A DNA stretch of 64,000 bases from Gammaproteobacteria bacterium CG_4_10_14_0_2_um_filter_38_22 (GTDB taxonomy: Bacteria; Pseudomonadota; Gammaproteobacteria; Coxiellales; Coxiellaceae), in assembly GCA_002793195.1 (NCBI GenBank), contig PFPT01000012.1:25157-89156 (forward strand). Reading direction: 5' to 3'. Under the pieces are notes generated by a model. That model had not been told where the DNA came from, made no database searches, and worked only from the letters and a program-made list of their open reading frames with translations. The position numbers were made by a program, and so were the translations under genes. Within the stretch, counting starts at the first letter, position 1, and each line of letters begins with the position of its first letter. Positions 44,561 through 53,239 of this stretch are shown one piece after another.

Positions 44561-46349
44561 GTACATTGCCTATTTTCATAGCAGCAGAAATAAATTGATC
44601 GTTACCAACCACTTCATCAAAAGTACCTTGCGCTACAATTCTGCCTTTTTCAAGCTTATAAATCACATCACAATATTGAATAGTTGATAAACGATGGGCA
44701 ATTACAATTAATGTTTTAACACCATGCAATTTTTTTATGGCATTAATCACTTCATACTCTGTCTCGTTATCCAATGAGCTGGTTGCTTCATCCATAATAA
44801 TAATTTCACGTTCATAATAAAACGCACGAGCCAATGCAACTCTTTGTCGTTGTCCGCCAGACAAGCGCACCCCATTTTCACCAATTAAAGTATCTACTCC
44901 TTCAGGCAAGTCACTCACTACGCCAGCCAATTGCGCCATTTCAATGGCTTGATTTAATTTATGATCATCAATTTCATCATCGCTACTTCCCATGGCAATA
45001 TTACGTTTTAATGTATCATCCAACAAAAAAATAGCTTGCGGAATATAGGCAAAGTTATTCAGCCAAGCACGTAAATGATTAATGGGCTGCCCATCAATTA
45101 ATAGGTTTCCATTAGAAGGAGGTAATAACCCTAAAATAATGCTTACCAAAGTACTTTTCCCAGCACCAGAAGTACCAATAAAACCAACTGACTGTCCGCG
45201 TAAAATAGTGAGATGAATATCCGTTAATGCATTATATTTTGCATCAACATAATTAAAAGAAACACCACGAAGAGAAAACGCTGAAAATGATTGGCTCTCC
45301 TGCGCATTCAAGGAAAATAAATTTATTTTATATTGGCTTTCAACTGCATTTAACTCGTCATAAAAAAGCGTGGTTGCGTAACCCGCACTTCTTAACTGAC
45401 TAAATTGTCCAATCAGTTGACTAATAGTAGGCAATAATCGAATACAAGCCGCTGCAAAAATACCCAGCGTCGGAATCATCTCTAATGGGCTTGTGCCAAC
45501 CATTAGCGCACCTAAGACTAAGGTCACTAAAAAAATGGAAGCGGCTGATTCTACCGCATAACGTGGAATCAGTTGCAGTGAATTATAAGTAGACAATGCA
45601 CCTGAATATCCTTGAGCAACACCTTTTATCTTGTTTAAAAAAAAAGATTCCTTGCCTAAAACACGCACTTCTTTTAATCCACCTAAAGCTTGTAATATTG
45701 ACTTATTAATTTCGCCACCTGAAATAGCCATGATCTTTCCCATTTTAATGACTTTGCTTTTCACAAACACTTCATACAAAATGAAAATTAAACCAATCAT
45801 GACTGTCAAAAAAAACGTGACGATAGGATGTGCGACCAAAAGACAAGCGATAACGCCCAACACTACTAGAAAAGATGAGAGCATATTTAAAGAAGTCGAC
45901 AACACATTATTTGAAAAACTATCTGCTAAACCCACTTTGTTAATTAAATAGGCGGCATTTTGTTTCAAATGGAAAGAATACACTGCGTTTTGATACCCCA
46001 CCATCAATCGCATTTTTAGACGTGCTGCAAATTGAGAAGTAAAAAGGACAATTCTTTTTTGAGAATAAATCCCCCAAACCGCTTTAAAAACAAACGCAAA
46101 TACCAAAACAACACCAATGAAAAAAATAACTTCATTTTTACTATAATGATTTATTGTATTTTGCAAACTAAGCGGCAGCTTATGTACCATTTTTGTAAAA
46201 TTAACAATCAACAATAAAAAAGCGCCCACTAATCCTATACCCACCACATCTAAAAATGAGGATGAAAAAAAAATTAAAAATAAAATGGGTAGTTCTTTTT
46301 TTGCTTTACTATCCAATAAAAAAAGACAACGCTTAAAAAATATTTTCAT
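44553..46349 (-). CDS. ABC exporter (6-TM plus NBD half-transporter), PglK/lipid-linked oligosaccharide flippase type
   Basis: 598 residues. Six membrane segments in ~18-310, then the nucleotide-binding domain with Walker A GTSGAGKST (~385), signature LSGGQRQRVALARA, Walker B IIIMDEAT and a switch His in VIAHRLST. Length and fused architecture match PglK (WlaB), which flips undecaprenyl-diphosphate glycans across the inner membrane. The locus also has a Wzx at 51995, so either two glycans are flipped or one protein does another task. Between oxygenase and wzc genes. Confidence 0.85.
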   Translation of the reverse strand: MKIFFKRCLFLLDSKAKKELPILFLIFFSSSFLDVVGIGLVGAFLLLIVNFTKMVHKLPLSLQNTINHYSKNEVIFFIGVVLVFAFVFKAVWGIYSQKRIVLFTSQFAARLKMRLMVGYQNAVYSFHLKQNAAYLINKVGLADSFSNNVLSTSLNMLSSFLVVLGVIACLLVAHPIVTFFLTVMIGLIFILYEVFVKSKVIKMGKIMAISGGEINKSILQALGGLKEVRVLGKESFFLNKIKGVAQGYSGALSTYNSLQLIPRYAVESAASIFLVTLVLGALMVGTSPLEMIPTLGIFAAACIRLLPTISQLIGQFSQLRSAGYATTLFYDELNAVESQYKINLFSLNAQESQSFSAFSLRGVSFNYVDAKYNALTDIHLTILRGQSVGFIGTSGAGKSTLVSIILGLLPPSNGNLLIDGQPINHLRAWLNNFAYIPQAIFLLDDTLKRNIAMGSSDDEIDDHKLNQAIEMAQLAGVVSDLPEGVDTLIGENGVRLSGGQRQRVALARAFYYEREIIIMDEATSSLDNETEYEVINAIKKLHGVKTLIVIAHRLSTIQYCDVIYKLEKGRIVAQGTFDEVVGNDQFISAAMKIGNVHE

Positions 46350-46360
46350 GATTAAATAAA

Positions 46361-48565
46361 TTACTTTCCGTAAGTATAATGATAATTGGCATAACCATAA
46401 TTATGACCAAATCCCGATTTTTGTTGCTTCAATGTATTAAAAACAAGGCCTGTTAATACCACACCTGCTTTTTCTAATGTTTTTTTGGCATAAATCACTT
46501 CTTTCATTTGATCTTTTCCAACGCCCAATACCATTAAATTGGTTGCTGCATAACGCAATATCAGTGCGGAATCCGTCACAGCAAGAATAGGCGGCGTGTC
46601 TAAAATCACTAAATCATACTGACTTTTCATTTCTTCTATCAAATCAGCCAATGCACTTTGAGAGAGCAGCTCTGAAGGATTATCGGGGTAAAGCCCTGTC
46701 GCAATAAAATCCAACTTACCAGGCACTACATTTTGCATAATCTGCTCACGCGTTGCTTGATTAGCTAGGTAAGTTGAAATACCCGGGGATTTTGTTTTTC
46801 CAACACTTTGATAAAGCTTGCCTAACCTAATATCAAGATCTATTAACAAGACGCGCTTACCCAAATCAGCAAACAATGCTGCTAAATTACTTGATACAAA
46901 ACTTTTTCCCACACCTGGACTACATCCGGTAATCGCAATAACATTATTTGCTGCTTCTAACAATGACATTTGCATCGCTGTTCTTAAGCTTCTAATCCCT
47001 TCAATGGAAATATCACTGGGACTTTCTTTCGTTAATAAAAAGGGCGTTTTATTGGCATATAATTTATCTAACTTACATTTTTTATTATGGCTCATTTGTT
47101 TTTGACTAAATGGAATAATAGCGGAAACAGCAATACCAATAATACGTTCCACAACATCAGGATCTTCAATAATAGGAGATAACATATGTCGAATAAAAAT
47201 AATCGCCAGTGAAAATATTAATCCAAGAAAGACACTGCTAAAAACAATAGCTAACTTATTAACGGGAATGCGCGAGGTTGGATAAGAAGCTGAACTTAAC
47301 ACTTGCACATTACTCACCATGCTGGCTTCCATCATTTCCATATTTTGTGCATTCTCTACTAATGCCGTATAAATTTCTGACTGAATTATGGCATCACGCT
47401 TCATGCCTTCTTCTTTTTCACCAGTCACAGGCAATTTTTCTAACATAGCCTTTCTTCTATTTATTTCCTGATTGATTTGCTGCTCCTTTTTTGTTACTGC
47501 AATCACAGATGGATAAATAGAAGTGAATCTTTCCAACAACATCATTTTTTTAAATTTTAATAAGTCAAGCGATGTTTGTAATCTATCAAGCGACCCTTCT
47601 AATGTTGAACCTTCTGATCCAGGATCAAAAACGCCCGATTTAACGCTATATTTTTCTAATTTTGTTTCAGATTTTTTTAAATCTGCTTTTGAAATAGGCA
47701 ACTGTTTTTTAATAAACTGGAGTGTTTTAGCAGCATCTTGTAATTTTTCTTTTTCATTTTTTTGTACTGCAATGGCTAAAATTTTACTTAACAATTTTTG
47801 CGCTTGCTTGGGATTACCGGAAATATAACTTAATGCTAATATATTGGTGCCGTTACCTTCCTCTTTGATACTCAGCCCTCTAGATATAGACTTTACAACT
47901 GTTGATACAGCTTGTTTAGTGACATCAAATTTTGTGTTTGGTTTTGCATGTAATGCGGTTACTTGAATTTTCAGTGGTGAGCCAAAATAACGCGTGACTG
48001 CTAATTTTCCAACCACGCCATCTAATATTTTTATGCCTTTTTTTGTAAAAAGAGAATATTGAGTGTGATTGCGAACAACTAAAGTCAACGGCTTTGCAAG
48101 TAGTGAATCAGGTACACTTAAAAAAGAAACAGTTGCATTACCAGGAGACGCTCGAAATCGTGCTAATTTTCTGTTAAAAAAACCAGTGTAGTGTGGTGAT
48201 ACACTAATATCCATTCCCAAATCACGAACGACTCGGCCTAAAACATAGGGGGATCTTAATAATACGGTTTCAACATCAGCAGAAGAAGCTTGATTAGAAA
48301 GCAAGCCTTTTAAAGCGGTCACACTGCTTTCTGATCCTGAACTTAATCCACCTGAAATATCGCCACCGACATCGAGCATAGCAACAGAACGATAAACTGC
48401 TGGTTTTTTTTCTGCGTAATAAATTCCGCCTATTAGAAAAAAAAATGTGATGATTATAACTAAAATATAGCTATTTTTAACCAGATTAATTACCAACTTT
48501 AAATCAATCTCATGATCTTCAGGTCGATTATGAGAAGCTGGGGTCTGTGTCATTGTGTCTGCCAT
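46361..48565 (-). CDS. wzc: Polysaccharide co-polymerase and tyrosine autokinase, Wzc
   Basis: 734 residues: N-terminal Wzz domain between membrane segments at ~33-50 and ~430-455, coiled-coil periplasmic part, and a cytoplasmic BY-kinase with Walker A GCSPGVGKSF, A' VLLIDLDIRLG and B YDLVILDTPP. The last 20 residues carry five tyrosines (NYGYANYHYTYG), the autophosphorylation cluster. It sets chain length and drives export with Wza. The neighbour Wzb should dephosphorylate it. GGAAG lies before the start ATG. Confidence 0.88.
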   Translation of the reverse strand: MADTMTQTPASHNRPEDHEIDLKLVINLVKNSYILVIIITFFFLIGGIYYAEKKPAVYRSVAMLDVGGDISGGLSSGSESSVTALKGLLSNQASSADVETVLLRSPYVLGRVVRDLGMDISVSPHYTGFFNRKLARFRASPGNATVSFLSVPDSLLAKPLTLVVRNHTQYSLFTKKGIKILDGVVGKLAVTRYFGSPLKIQVTALHAKPNTKFDVTKQAVSTVVKSISRGLSIKEEGNGTNILALSYISGNPKQAQKLLSKILAIAVQKNEKEKLQDAAKTLQFIKKQLPISKADLKKSETKLEKYSVKSGVFDPGSEGSTLEGSLDRLQTSLDLLKFKKMMLLERFTSIYPSVIAVTKKEQQINQEINRRKAMLEKLPVTGEKEEGMKRDAIIQSEIYTALVENAQNMEMMEASMVSNVQVLSSASYPTSRIPVNKLAIVFSSVFLGLIFSLAIIFIRHMLSPIIEDPDVVERIIGIAVSAIIPFSQKQMSHNKKCKLDKLYANKTPFLLTKESPSDISIEGIRSLRTAMQMSLLEAANNVIAITGCSPGVGKSFVSSNLAALFADLGKRVLLIDLDIRLGKLYQSVGKTKSPGISTYLANQATREQIMQNVVPGKLDFIATGLYPDNPSELLSQSALADLIEEMKSQYDLVILDTPPILAVTDSALILRYAATNLMVLGVGKDQMKEVIYAKKTLEKAGVVLTGLVFNTLKQQKSGFGHNYGYANYHYTYGK

Positions 48566-48593
48566 TTTATATCTTCCCGATTTTTTTCGTGCA

Positions 48594-49403
48594 CTACAGT
48601 GGCTGATGTATCAAGGTGCTTGTGCTTTGTGCTGTTTGAACAGCGGCAAAAGACGGCAACACTTGACTAATCACACGATTCCAACTTGTCACCGGCAATG
48701 GTGAAACATAAACGATATCATTATTCATCAACATAAAACGTTGAGAAAGCATCATAGTTTCAGGCGATTTTGCATTTAAGACAAAGACGATTAAATGTTT
48801 TAAATTACCACGAATAACATAGATAGAAGTCGTATTAGCAGTACTCACACTTGTACCCCCTGCTATGCTCAACGCATCTAACAATGAAGTTGGCCTATCT
48901 GTTAATGGGATTTGTCTTTGCAAACCAATTTCACCAAGTACCTGCGCTTCCTGGCTTCTAAATTTAATCACGCGCACATTCACTTGCGGGTTACGAATAT
49001 ATTTTGAAATTCTTTTTGAAATAAGACGTTGAATTTGTGGAATGCTCAATCCAGCCACTTTAAAAGTGCCGGCAAAGGGAAAAGAAATCATGCCATGACC
49101 ACCCACTAAAATGCCCGATTGTCCTGGCGCACTCAGTTGTGTTGTGGGTGTTGTTAATTCAGGATGATCATACACAATAACATTTAAAATATCATAAGGA
49201 CCAACTCGATAAACAGGTTGTTTATACTCATGCTGGACAAACCAATTTGGCGTTAAATGAATCAATTTTACTTTTACAAGATGGCCATTGACATGATAGG
49301 TTGGCGCAGGATTTCGATGGTCCATGTAAGTACCTAACATCGTACAGCCAGGTAACAAAAAAACAATTACAATCAATAAAAAAATCCGTCTTATCCATTC
49401 CAT
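48594..49403 (-). CDS. wza: Outer-membrane polysaccharide export lipoprotein, Wza family
   Basis: 269 residues. Lipobox LPGC at residues 17-20 after a hydrophobic signal. The Poly_export domain contains YRVGPYDILNVIVYDHPEL, and an SLBB-like segment VLGEIGLQRQIPLT follows. It is ~100 residues shorter than E. coli Wza, so part of the ring domains is missing; the C-terminal amphipathic helix may be the SWNRVISQVLPSF segment. Overlaps wzb by 13 bases. Confidence 0.86.
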   Translation of the reverse strand: MEWIRRIFLLIVIVFLLPGCTMLGTYMDHRNPAPTYHVNGHLVKVKLIHLTPNWFVQHEYKQPVYRVGPYDILNVIVYDHPELTTPTTQLSAPGQSGILVGGHGMISFPFAGTFKVAGLSIPQIQRLISKRISKYIRNPQVNVRVIKFRSQEAQVLGEIGLQRQIPLTDRPTSLLDALSIAGGTSVSTANTTSIYVIRGNLKHLIVFVLNAKSPETMMLSQRFMLMNNDIVYVSPLPVTSWNRVISQVLPSFAAVQTAQSTSTLIHQPL

Positions 49404-49840
49404 AATTTATTCTGCCAGATTCCCCAGTTATCTTTTATTGATTCGAATACACTTTCAAAGACAGCTTGCTCTTTACGATAGGGATCAATAATTTCTTCAT
49501 TGCACCACTTTCCAAGTGTGAAAATCTTACCACGACTACTTGGAAATGCAAACGACAATTCTTCCTTTTGCCATGTTTCCATAGTAAAAATAATTTCAGC
49601 ACGCGCAACATCATTTTTATCAATTTGTTTTGCAGCATGCTTGCTTGCATCAATATTAAATTGATTTAAAATCATCTGCATTTCGGGTGCAATGGGCGCT
49701 GTTTGCACAGCCTGTATTCCTGCAGAAAAAACCTGGCACTCCATAAAATTAGCCTTTTCTAATTGCTCTCTTACCCAATATTCAGCTACAGGACTACGGC
49801 AAATATTACCCACACATACAAATAAAATATTTTTAAACAT
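49391..49840 (-). CDS. wzb: Low-molecular-weight protein tyrosine phosphatase, Wzb
   Basis: 149 residues. The P-loop CVGNICRSPVAE near the N-terminus is the CX5R phosphatase signature, and DPYR at ~120 supplies the general-acid Asp. It should dephosphorylate the Wzc tail. GAGG lies seven bases before the ATG. It is the first gene of the long minus-strand run, so the locus promoter should be just upstream. Confidence 0.88.
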   Translation of the reverse strand: MFKNILFVCVGNICRSPVAEYWVREQLEKANFMECQVFSAGIQAVQTAPIAPEMQMILNQFNIDASKHAAKQIDKNDVARAEIIFTMETWQKEELSFAFPSSRGKIFTLGKWCNEEIIDPYRKEQAVFESVFESIKDNWGIWQNKLWNG

Positions 49841-49911
49841 TTGAGCACCTCATGACTATGTGTTAGAACTGTATTTCACTAAAAATAATAAGTAAACAAG
49901 ATAGTGACTTT
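49841..49911. promoter_or_regulatory. Divergent promoter region between the wzb-led operon and the plus-strand glycan genes
   Basis: Only 71 bases separate two oppositely directed gene groups, so both promoters must be in or close to this strip. On the minus strand TTGTTT followed after 17 bases by AAATAC is the best -35/-10 pair I can see; it is weak. No JUMPstart or ops element was found. Tentative. Confidence 0.3.
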
Positions 49912-50694
49912 ATGAACTTTAATTACTTCTCTCATTTTTTACAAATATGGATTTTGCCACCCGGATTGAATTTATTCTTAGTGATAATGGGTTTTTTAGT
50001 TTTCCAATACTCAAAAAAAATTGGCTTGGGCTTCATTCTTTTTTCTTTCATCACATTCTGGTTGTTTTGCACGCCAATGGTAGCACAATTACTTATTAGG
50101 CAACTTCAAGATAAATACAAACCACTCCAATTAAATAACATCATTAAAATAAGTCAATGCGCTATCATCGTGCTTGGCGGAGGCCATAAAATGGCTTCAA
50201 TCCCACAAAAAAAATATATCTTAAGTCATGCAACCAAAGCCAGGTTACGCTATGCCGTCCGCCTCTATGATGAAACAAATTTACCCATCATTACTTCTGG
50301 GGGAAAATTAAACATACACTCCCCCTCTGAAGCCAAATTAATGCGCAAAAATATACAAGCACATCACCCCATTCCTATCATCTGGGAAGAAAATCACAGC
50401 AACAACACAAAAGAAGAAAGTCAGTTCATGGTTTCAATCTTAAAAAAACACCATATTAAAGTGGCTTATTTAGTAACCCATGCGTGGCATATGCCACGCG
50501 CCATGTATAGCTTTAACTATGCTTTTAGAAACACAAAAATAAAAATAATTGCCGCACCAATGGGGTATACTTCACTAGAGAGCAACCGAAAGCTATTTAA
50601 TTATCTACCAACCTCAAAAGCACTTGAAATCAGCAATACTGCCATGCATGAATACATTGGTCTATTGGCATATTACTTAAGCAACCTAATTTAA
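49912..50694 (+). CDS. DUF218 membrane protein, ElyC/SanA/YdcF type
   Basis: 260 residues. Two membrane segments at ~10-30 and ~38-60, then the DUF218 fold: CAIIVLGGGHKMAS, LPIITSGGK, SEAKLMRKNI, EENHSNNTKEE and YLVTHAWHMPRAM. This layout is as in ElyC, a factor for envelope biogenesis that affects undecaprenyl-lipid use. First gene of the plus-strand group beside a polysaccharide locus, in keeping with that role. Confidence 0.8.
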   Translation: MNFNYFSHFLQIWILPPGLNLFLVIMGFLVFQYSKKIGLGFILFSFITFWLFCTPMVAQLLIRQLQDKYKPLQLNNIIKISQCAIIVLGGGHKMASIPQKKYILSHATKARLRYAVRLYDETNLPIITSGGKLNIHSPSEAKLMRKNIQAHHPIPIIWEENHSNNTKEESQFMVSILKKHHIKVAYLVTHAWHMPRAMYSFNYAFRNTKIKIIAAPMGYTSLESNRKLFNYLPTSKALEISNTAMHEYIGLLAYYLSNLI

Positions 50695-50712
50695 TATCAG
50701 ATTTTGACAAAA

Positions 50713-50751
50713 GGACAATAACCATGTTAATGTCCAACTGAATTAATTTTT
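50713..50751 (+). terminator. Possible intrinsic terminator after the ElyC-like gene
   Basis: GGACAATAAC pairs with GTTAATGTCC across a 3-base loop (one mismatch), 18 bases after the stop codon; a T-rich stretch follows about ten bases later. The stem is AT-rich and the T tract is not adjacent, so strength is doubtful. Confidence 0.35.
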
Positions 50752-50869
50752 AGCTTTTTAAATGCGGTCTTTATTTTTTAAATAACTTTAGATTTGTTGA
50801 AATCTCCGAAATTAAAAAACCAATCACTGCCAACACCAATTGAGCAATTATATCTAGGGAATAGACAGA

Positions 50870-51958
50870 ATGCGTTCAAGTGATAAAGGATCACTTCTTT
50901 TTGCTGGAGGAATGCTTTCACAAATTGCGTCAAACTTATTTAAAAGAACAAAAATAGATCCAGAAGAAAACAAGCCACGCTTTCAATTAAAAATAGCCTT
51001 GAGAAATGAATGCAAAAAAATTATTTATTTTTGCTTCTTTATAAAAAATGTAAGGAAACTGTTCAAGGTTTATCAGTTATTAAATGATCCAAATTCAAAA
51101 AAACTATTTGAAAAATTAATTCTCTTTAGACTGCTAGGCTATAAACATATCCAAATCAGAGAAGATATCAATTGGGAAAATGAAAAAAAAGCTTTGGATT
51201 CAGTGCAACTGCTTTATGACGACTTATCTGATCTTAATCTACAAGCTCACCCTGCATTTGGTGCTTTAAATCATTATAAAAACATTCCAACTGAAACGGA
51301 TAACATCGCACTAGACTCTTGGGGTTATAGCGTTGTCTATGTTGCCATAAAAAAACAATACTACCTTGAGAAAGCCAGTATAAAAATTAAACCTGAGGCG
51401 GGAGATATTGTGATTGATGCGGGTGGTTGTTTAGGAGATAACGCTGTCTATTTTGCAAAATCAGCTGGAAAAAAAGGTCATATTTATGTTTTTGACCCAT
51501 TGCCAACGCATAAAAAAGTCATTGAAAAAAATATCGCTCAAAATCAGCTAACCACACAAATCACTTACCTACCCTATGCGGTAGGAAAAAACACGACTAT
51601 TCATGTGAACAATTCCGATAGCGCGAATACCATACACACACCTGATCCCACATTTCATCTAGATAACCATACTCAGGTACCCACCATCAGCATAGATGAC
51701 TTTGTCCAAATGAATGGGCTGAATAAAATCGACTTTATCAAAATGGATATCGAAGGTGGAGAACTATCAGCACTACAAGGTGCAGTGGGTACCATTAAAA
51801 AATTCAAACCCAAATTGGCTATTTCTATTTATCACAAATGGGAAGATTTTTATGTTATTCCACTATGGATTCACAACACACTCAAAGATTATATTTTTTT
51901 TATAGATCATTATACCATGCATACAGGTGAAACAATTTTATATGCCATTGCAAAATAA
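50870..51958 (+). CDS. FkbM-family methyltransferase
   Basis: 362 residues. The first ~170 are a charged helical extension of unknown role. Then VIDAGGCLGDNAVYFAKS (SAM motif I), YVFDPLPTHKKVIEKN, TISIDDFVQ and DFIKMDIEGGELSALQGA, the pattern of the Methyltransf_21/FkbM family of sugar O-methyltransferases. The plain start is ATG 50870. It stands between the ElyC-like and wzx genes and probably methylates the same glycan. Confidence 0.83.
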   Translation: MRSSDKGSLLFAGGMLSQIASNLFKRTKIDPEENKPRFQLKIALRNECKKIIYFCFFIKNVRKLFKVYQLLNDPNSKKLFEKLILFRLLGYKHIQIREDINWENEKKALDSVQLLYDDLSDLNLQAHPAFGALNHYKNIPTETDNIALDSWGYSVVYVAIKKQYYLEKASIKIKPEAGDIVIDAGGCLGDNAVYFAKSAGKKGHIYVFDPLPTHKKVIEKNIAQNQLTTQITYLPYAVGKNTTIHVNNSDSANTIHTPDPTFHLDNHTQVPTISIDDFVQMNGLNKIDFIKMDIEGGELSALQGAVGTIKKFKPKLAISIYHKWEDFYVIPLWIHNTLKDYIFFIDHYTMHTGETILYAIAK

Positions 51959-51994
51959 CAAAGTCACTAAAAATTTAACCCATTCATTTTTTTC

Positions 51995-53239
51995 ATGAAA
52001 AGATTCAGCAGCTTATCCAAAAGTTTTTTATCAATCATTATTAACTATTATTTTATTCGCACAATAAGTGCATTAATACCACTTATTATCATTCCTTATG
52101 CTGCAAGAATATTGGATCATCCTAATTTTAGCCTGCTTATGTACACATTGGCATTGGGGACTTGGACGTCTATGTTGATCAGTTACGGAAATACGCTATC
52201 TGGTATTCGTAATATAGCCTGTAACTACAATCAACTTGAAAAAATAACTCCTATCGTTTCTGAAACACTCACCGCACAAATCTATCTGATCATTTTCAGC
52301 CTAATCATATTGAGTTTTTTTAACTATATTCATATTATTCACCAAAAACTGACTTTATTATTTCTCGCATGGATATATGGCATTGCACAGGGATTCAATC
52401 CATTATGGATCTTTCAAGGATTACAAAAATTAAAGCCATTATCTTATCTGGAATTTTTTTCACATATCACCATATTGTTACTCATTTTTTTTATTCTTCC
52501 CATTTACCCCAAATATTCAGTTGTGATCTCAATTATCGTTTTAGGCAGATTATTAATAAATTTTTTCGCCTACAAGATATTGCTTTCTTATCATATTCAA
52601 ATTTATTGGGGAAACTGGCAAAGCGCTCTTTACCGTTTAAAACATGGATTTGGACTGTTTTTTCTAGTTGCTTCAGTGAGCTTATATACTACTTTAAGCA
52701 CAGTTATTTTAGGATTTTTTTCAAGTTTTGCAATGATTGGCATGTTTGCCAGCATGGAAAAGTTAGTGCGTGGTTTAACAACCCTGATATTATCTACTTC
52801 TAATGCGGTAATACCTTATCGCTATATTTTACGCGATCAGAAAAATAGCGTTAACCTACTAAATAAATATACATTGTGGATATCGGTCACGATCGCTATT
52901 TTCTTAGCAACTCTATTATATATTTTCGCACAAACAGCGGTTAATTATTTTTTAGGCCCCTCCTACCAAAGTGCGGTCATTATTCTAAAAATATTAACCT
53001 GGATCATTCCATGTTATGTATTCAGCACAATACTGAGTTCTCAGTATTTGATCCCCGCTCATAAAGACTATCTTTGTAATATAATTTATTCTAGTGGCGG
53101 CATCATCTGTATTATATTAGCCAGCTTAGTTGTTCCGAAATATGGCGCTATCGGGATGTCTGCTGTTGTATTAACATCAGAATTGCTAGTGCTCATATTG
53201 ATGCTACTGGCAAATAAAATCAGCTTGTCGATACGTTAG
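51995..53239 (+). CDS. wzx: Lipid-linked oligosaccharide flippase, Wzx family
   Basis: 414 residues with about twelve hydrophobic segments, matching the Polysacc_synt (MATE-like) fold. It starts with a short basic N-terminus, YFIRTISALIPLIIIPYAARIL being replaced only in detail from other Wzx. A GFGLFFLVASVSLYTT segment and the TRGLTTL-like KLVRGLTTLILS loop are recognisable. It translocates undecaprenyl-diphosphate repeat units for Wzy. Ends overlapping the convergent wbpM-like gene by 4 bases. Confidence 0.85.
   Translation: MKRFSSLSKSFLSIIINYYFIRTISALIPLIIIPYAARILDHPNFSLLMYTLALGTWTSMLISYGNTLSGIRNIACNYNQLEKITPIVSETLTAQIYLIIFSLIILSFFNYIHIIHQKLTLLFLAWIYGIAQGFNPLWIFQGLQKLKPLSYLEFFSHITILLLIFFILPIYPKYSVVISIIVLGRLLINFFAYKILLSYHIQIYWGNWQSALYRLKHGFGLFFLVASVSLYTTLSTVILGFFSSFAMIGMFASMEKLVRGLTTLILSTSNAVIPYRYILRDQKNSVNLLNKYTLWISVTIAIFLATLLYIFAQTAVNYFLGPSYQSAVIILKILTWIIPCYVFSTILSSQYLIPAHKDYLCNIIYSSGGIICIILASLVVPKYGAIGMSAVVLTSELLVLILMLLANKISLSIR

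Noticed and set aside
52369..52803. 144-codon plus-strand ORF within wzx
   Set aside because: It is in another frame of a well-supported membrane protein and has no features of its own.
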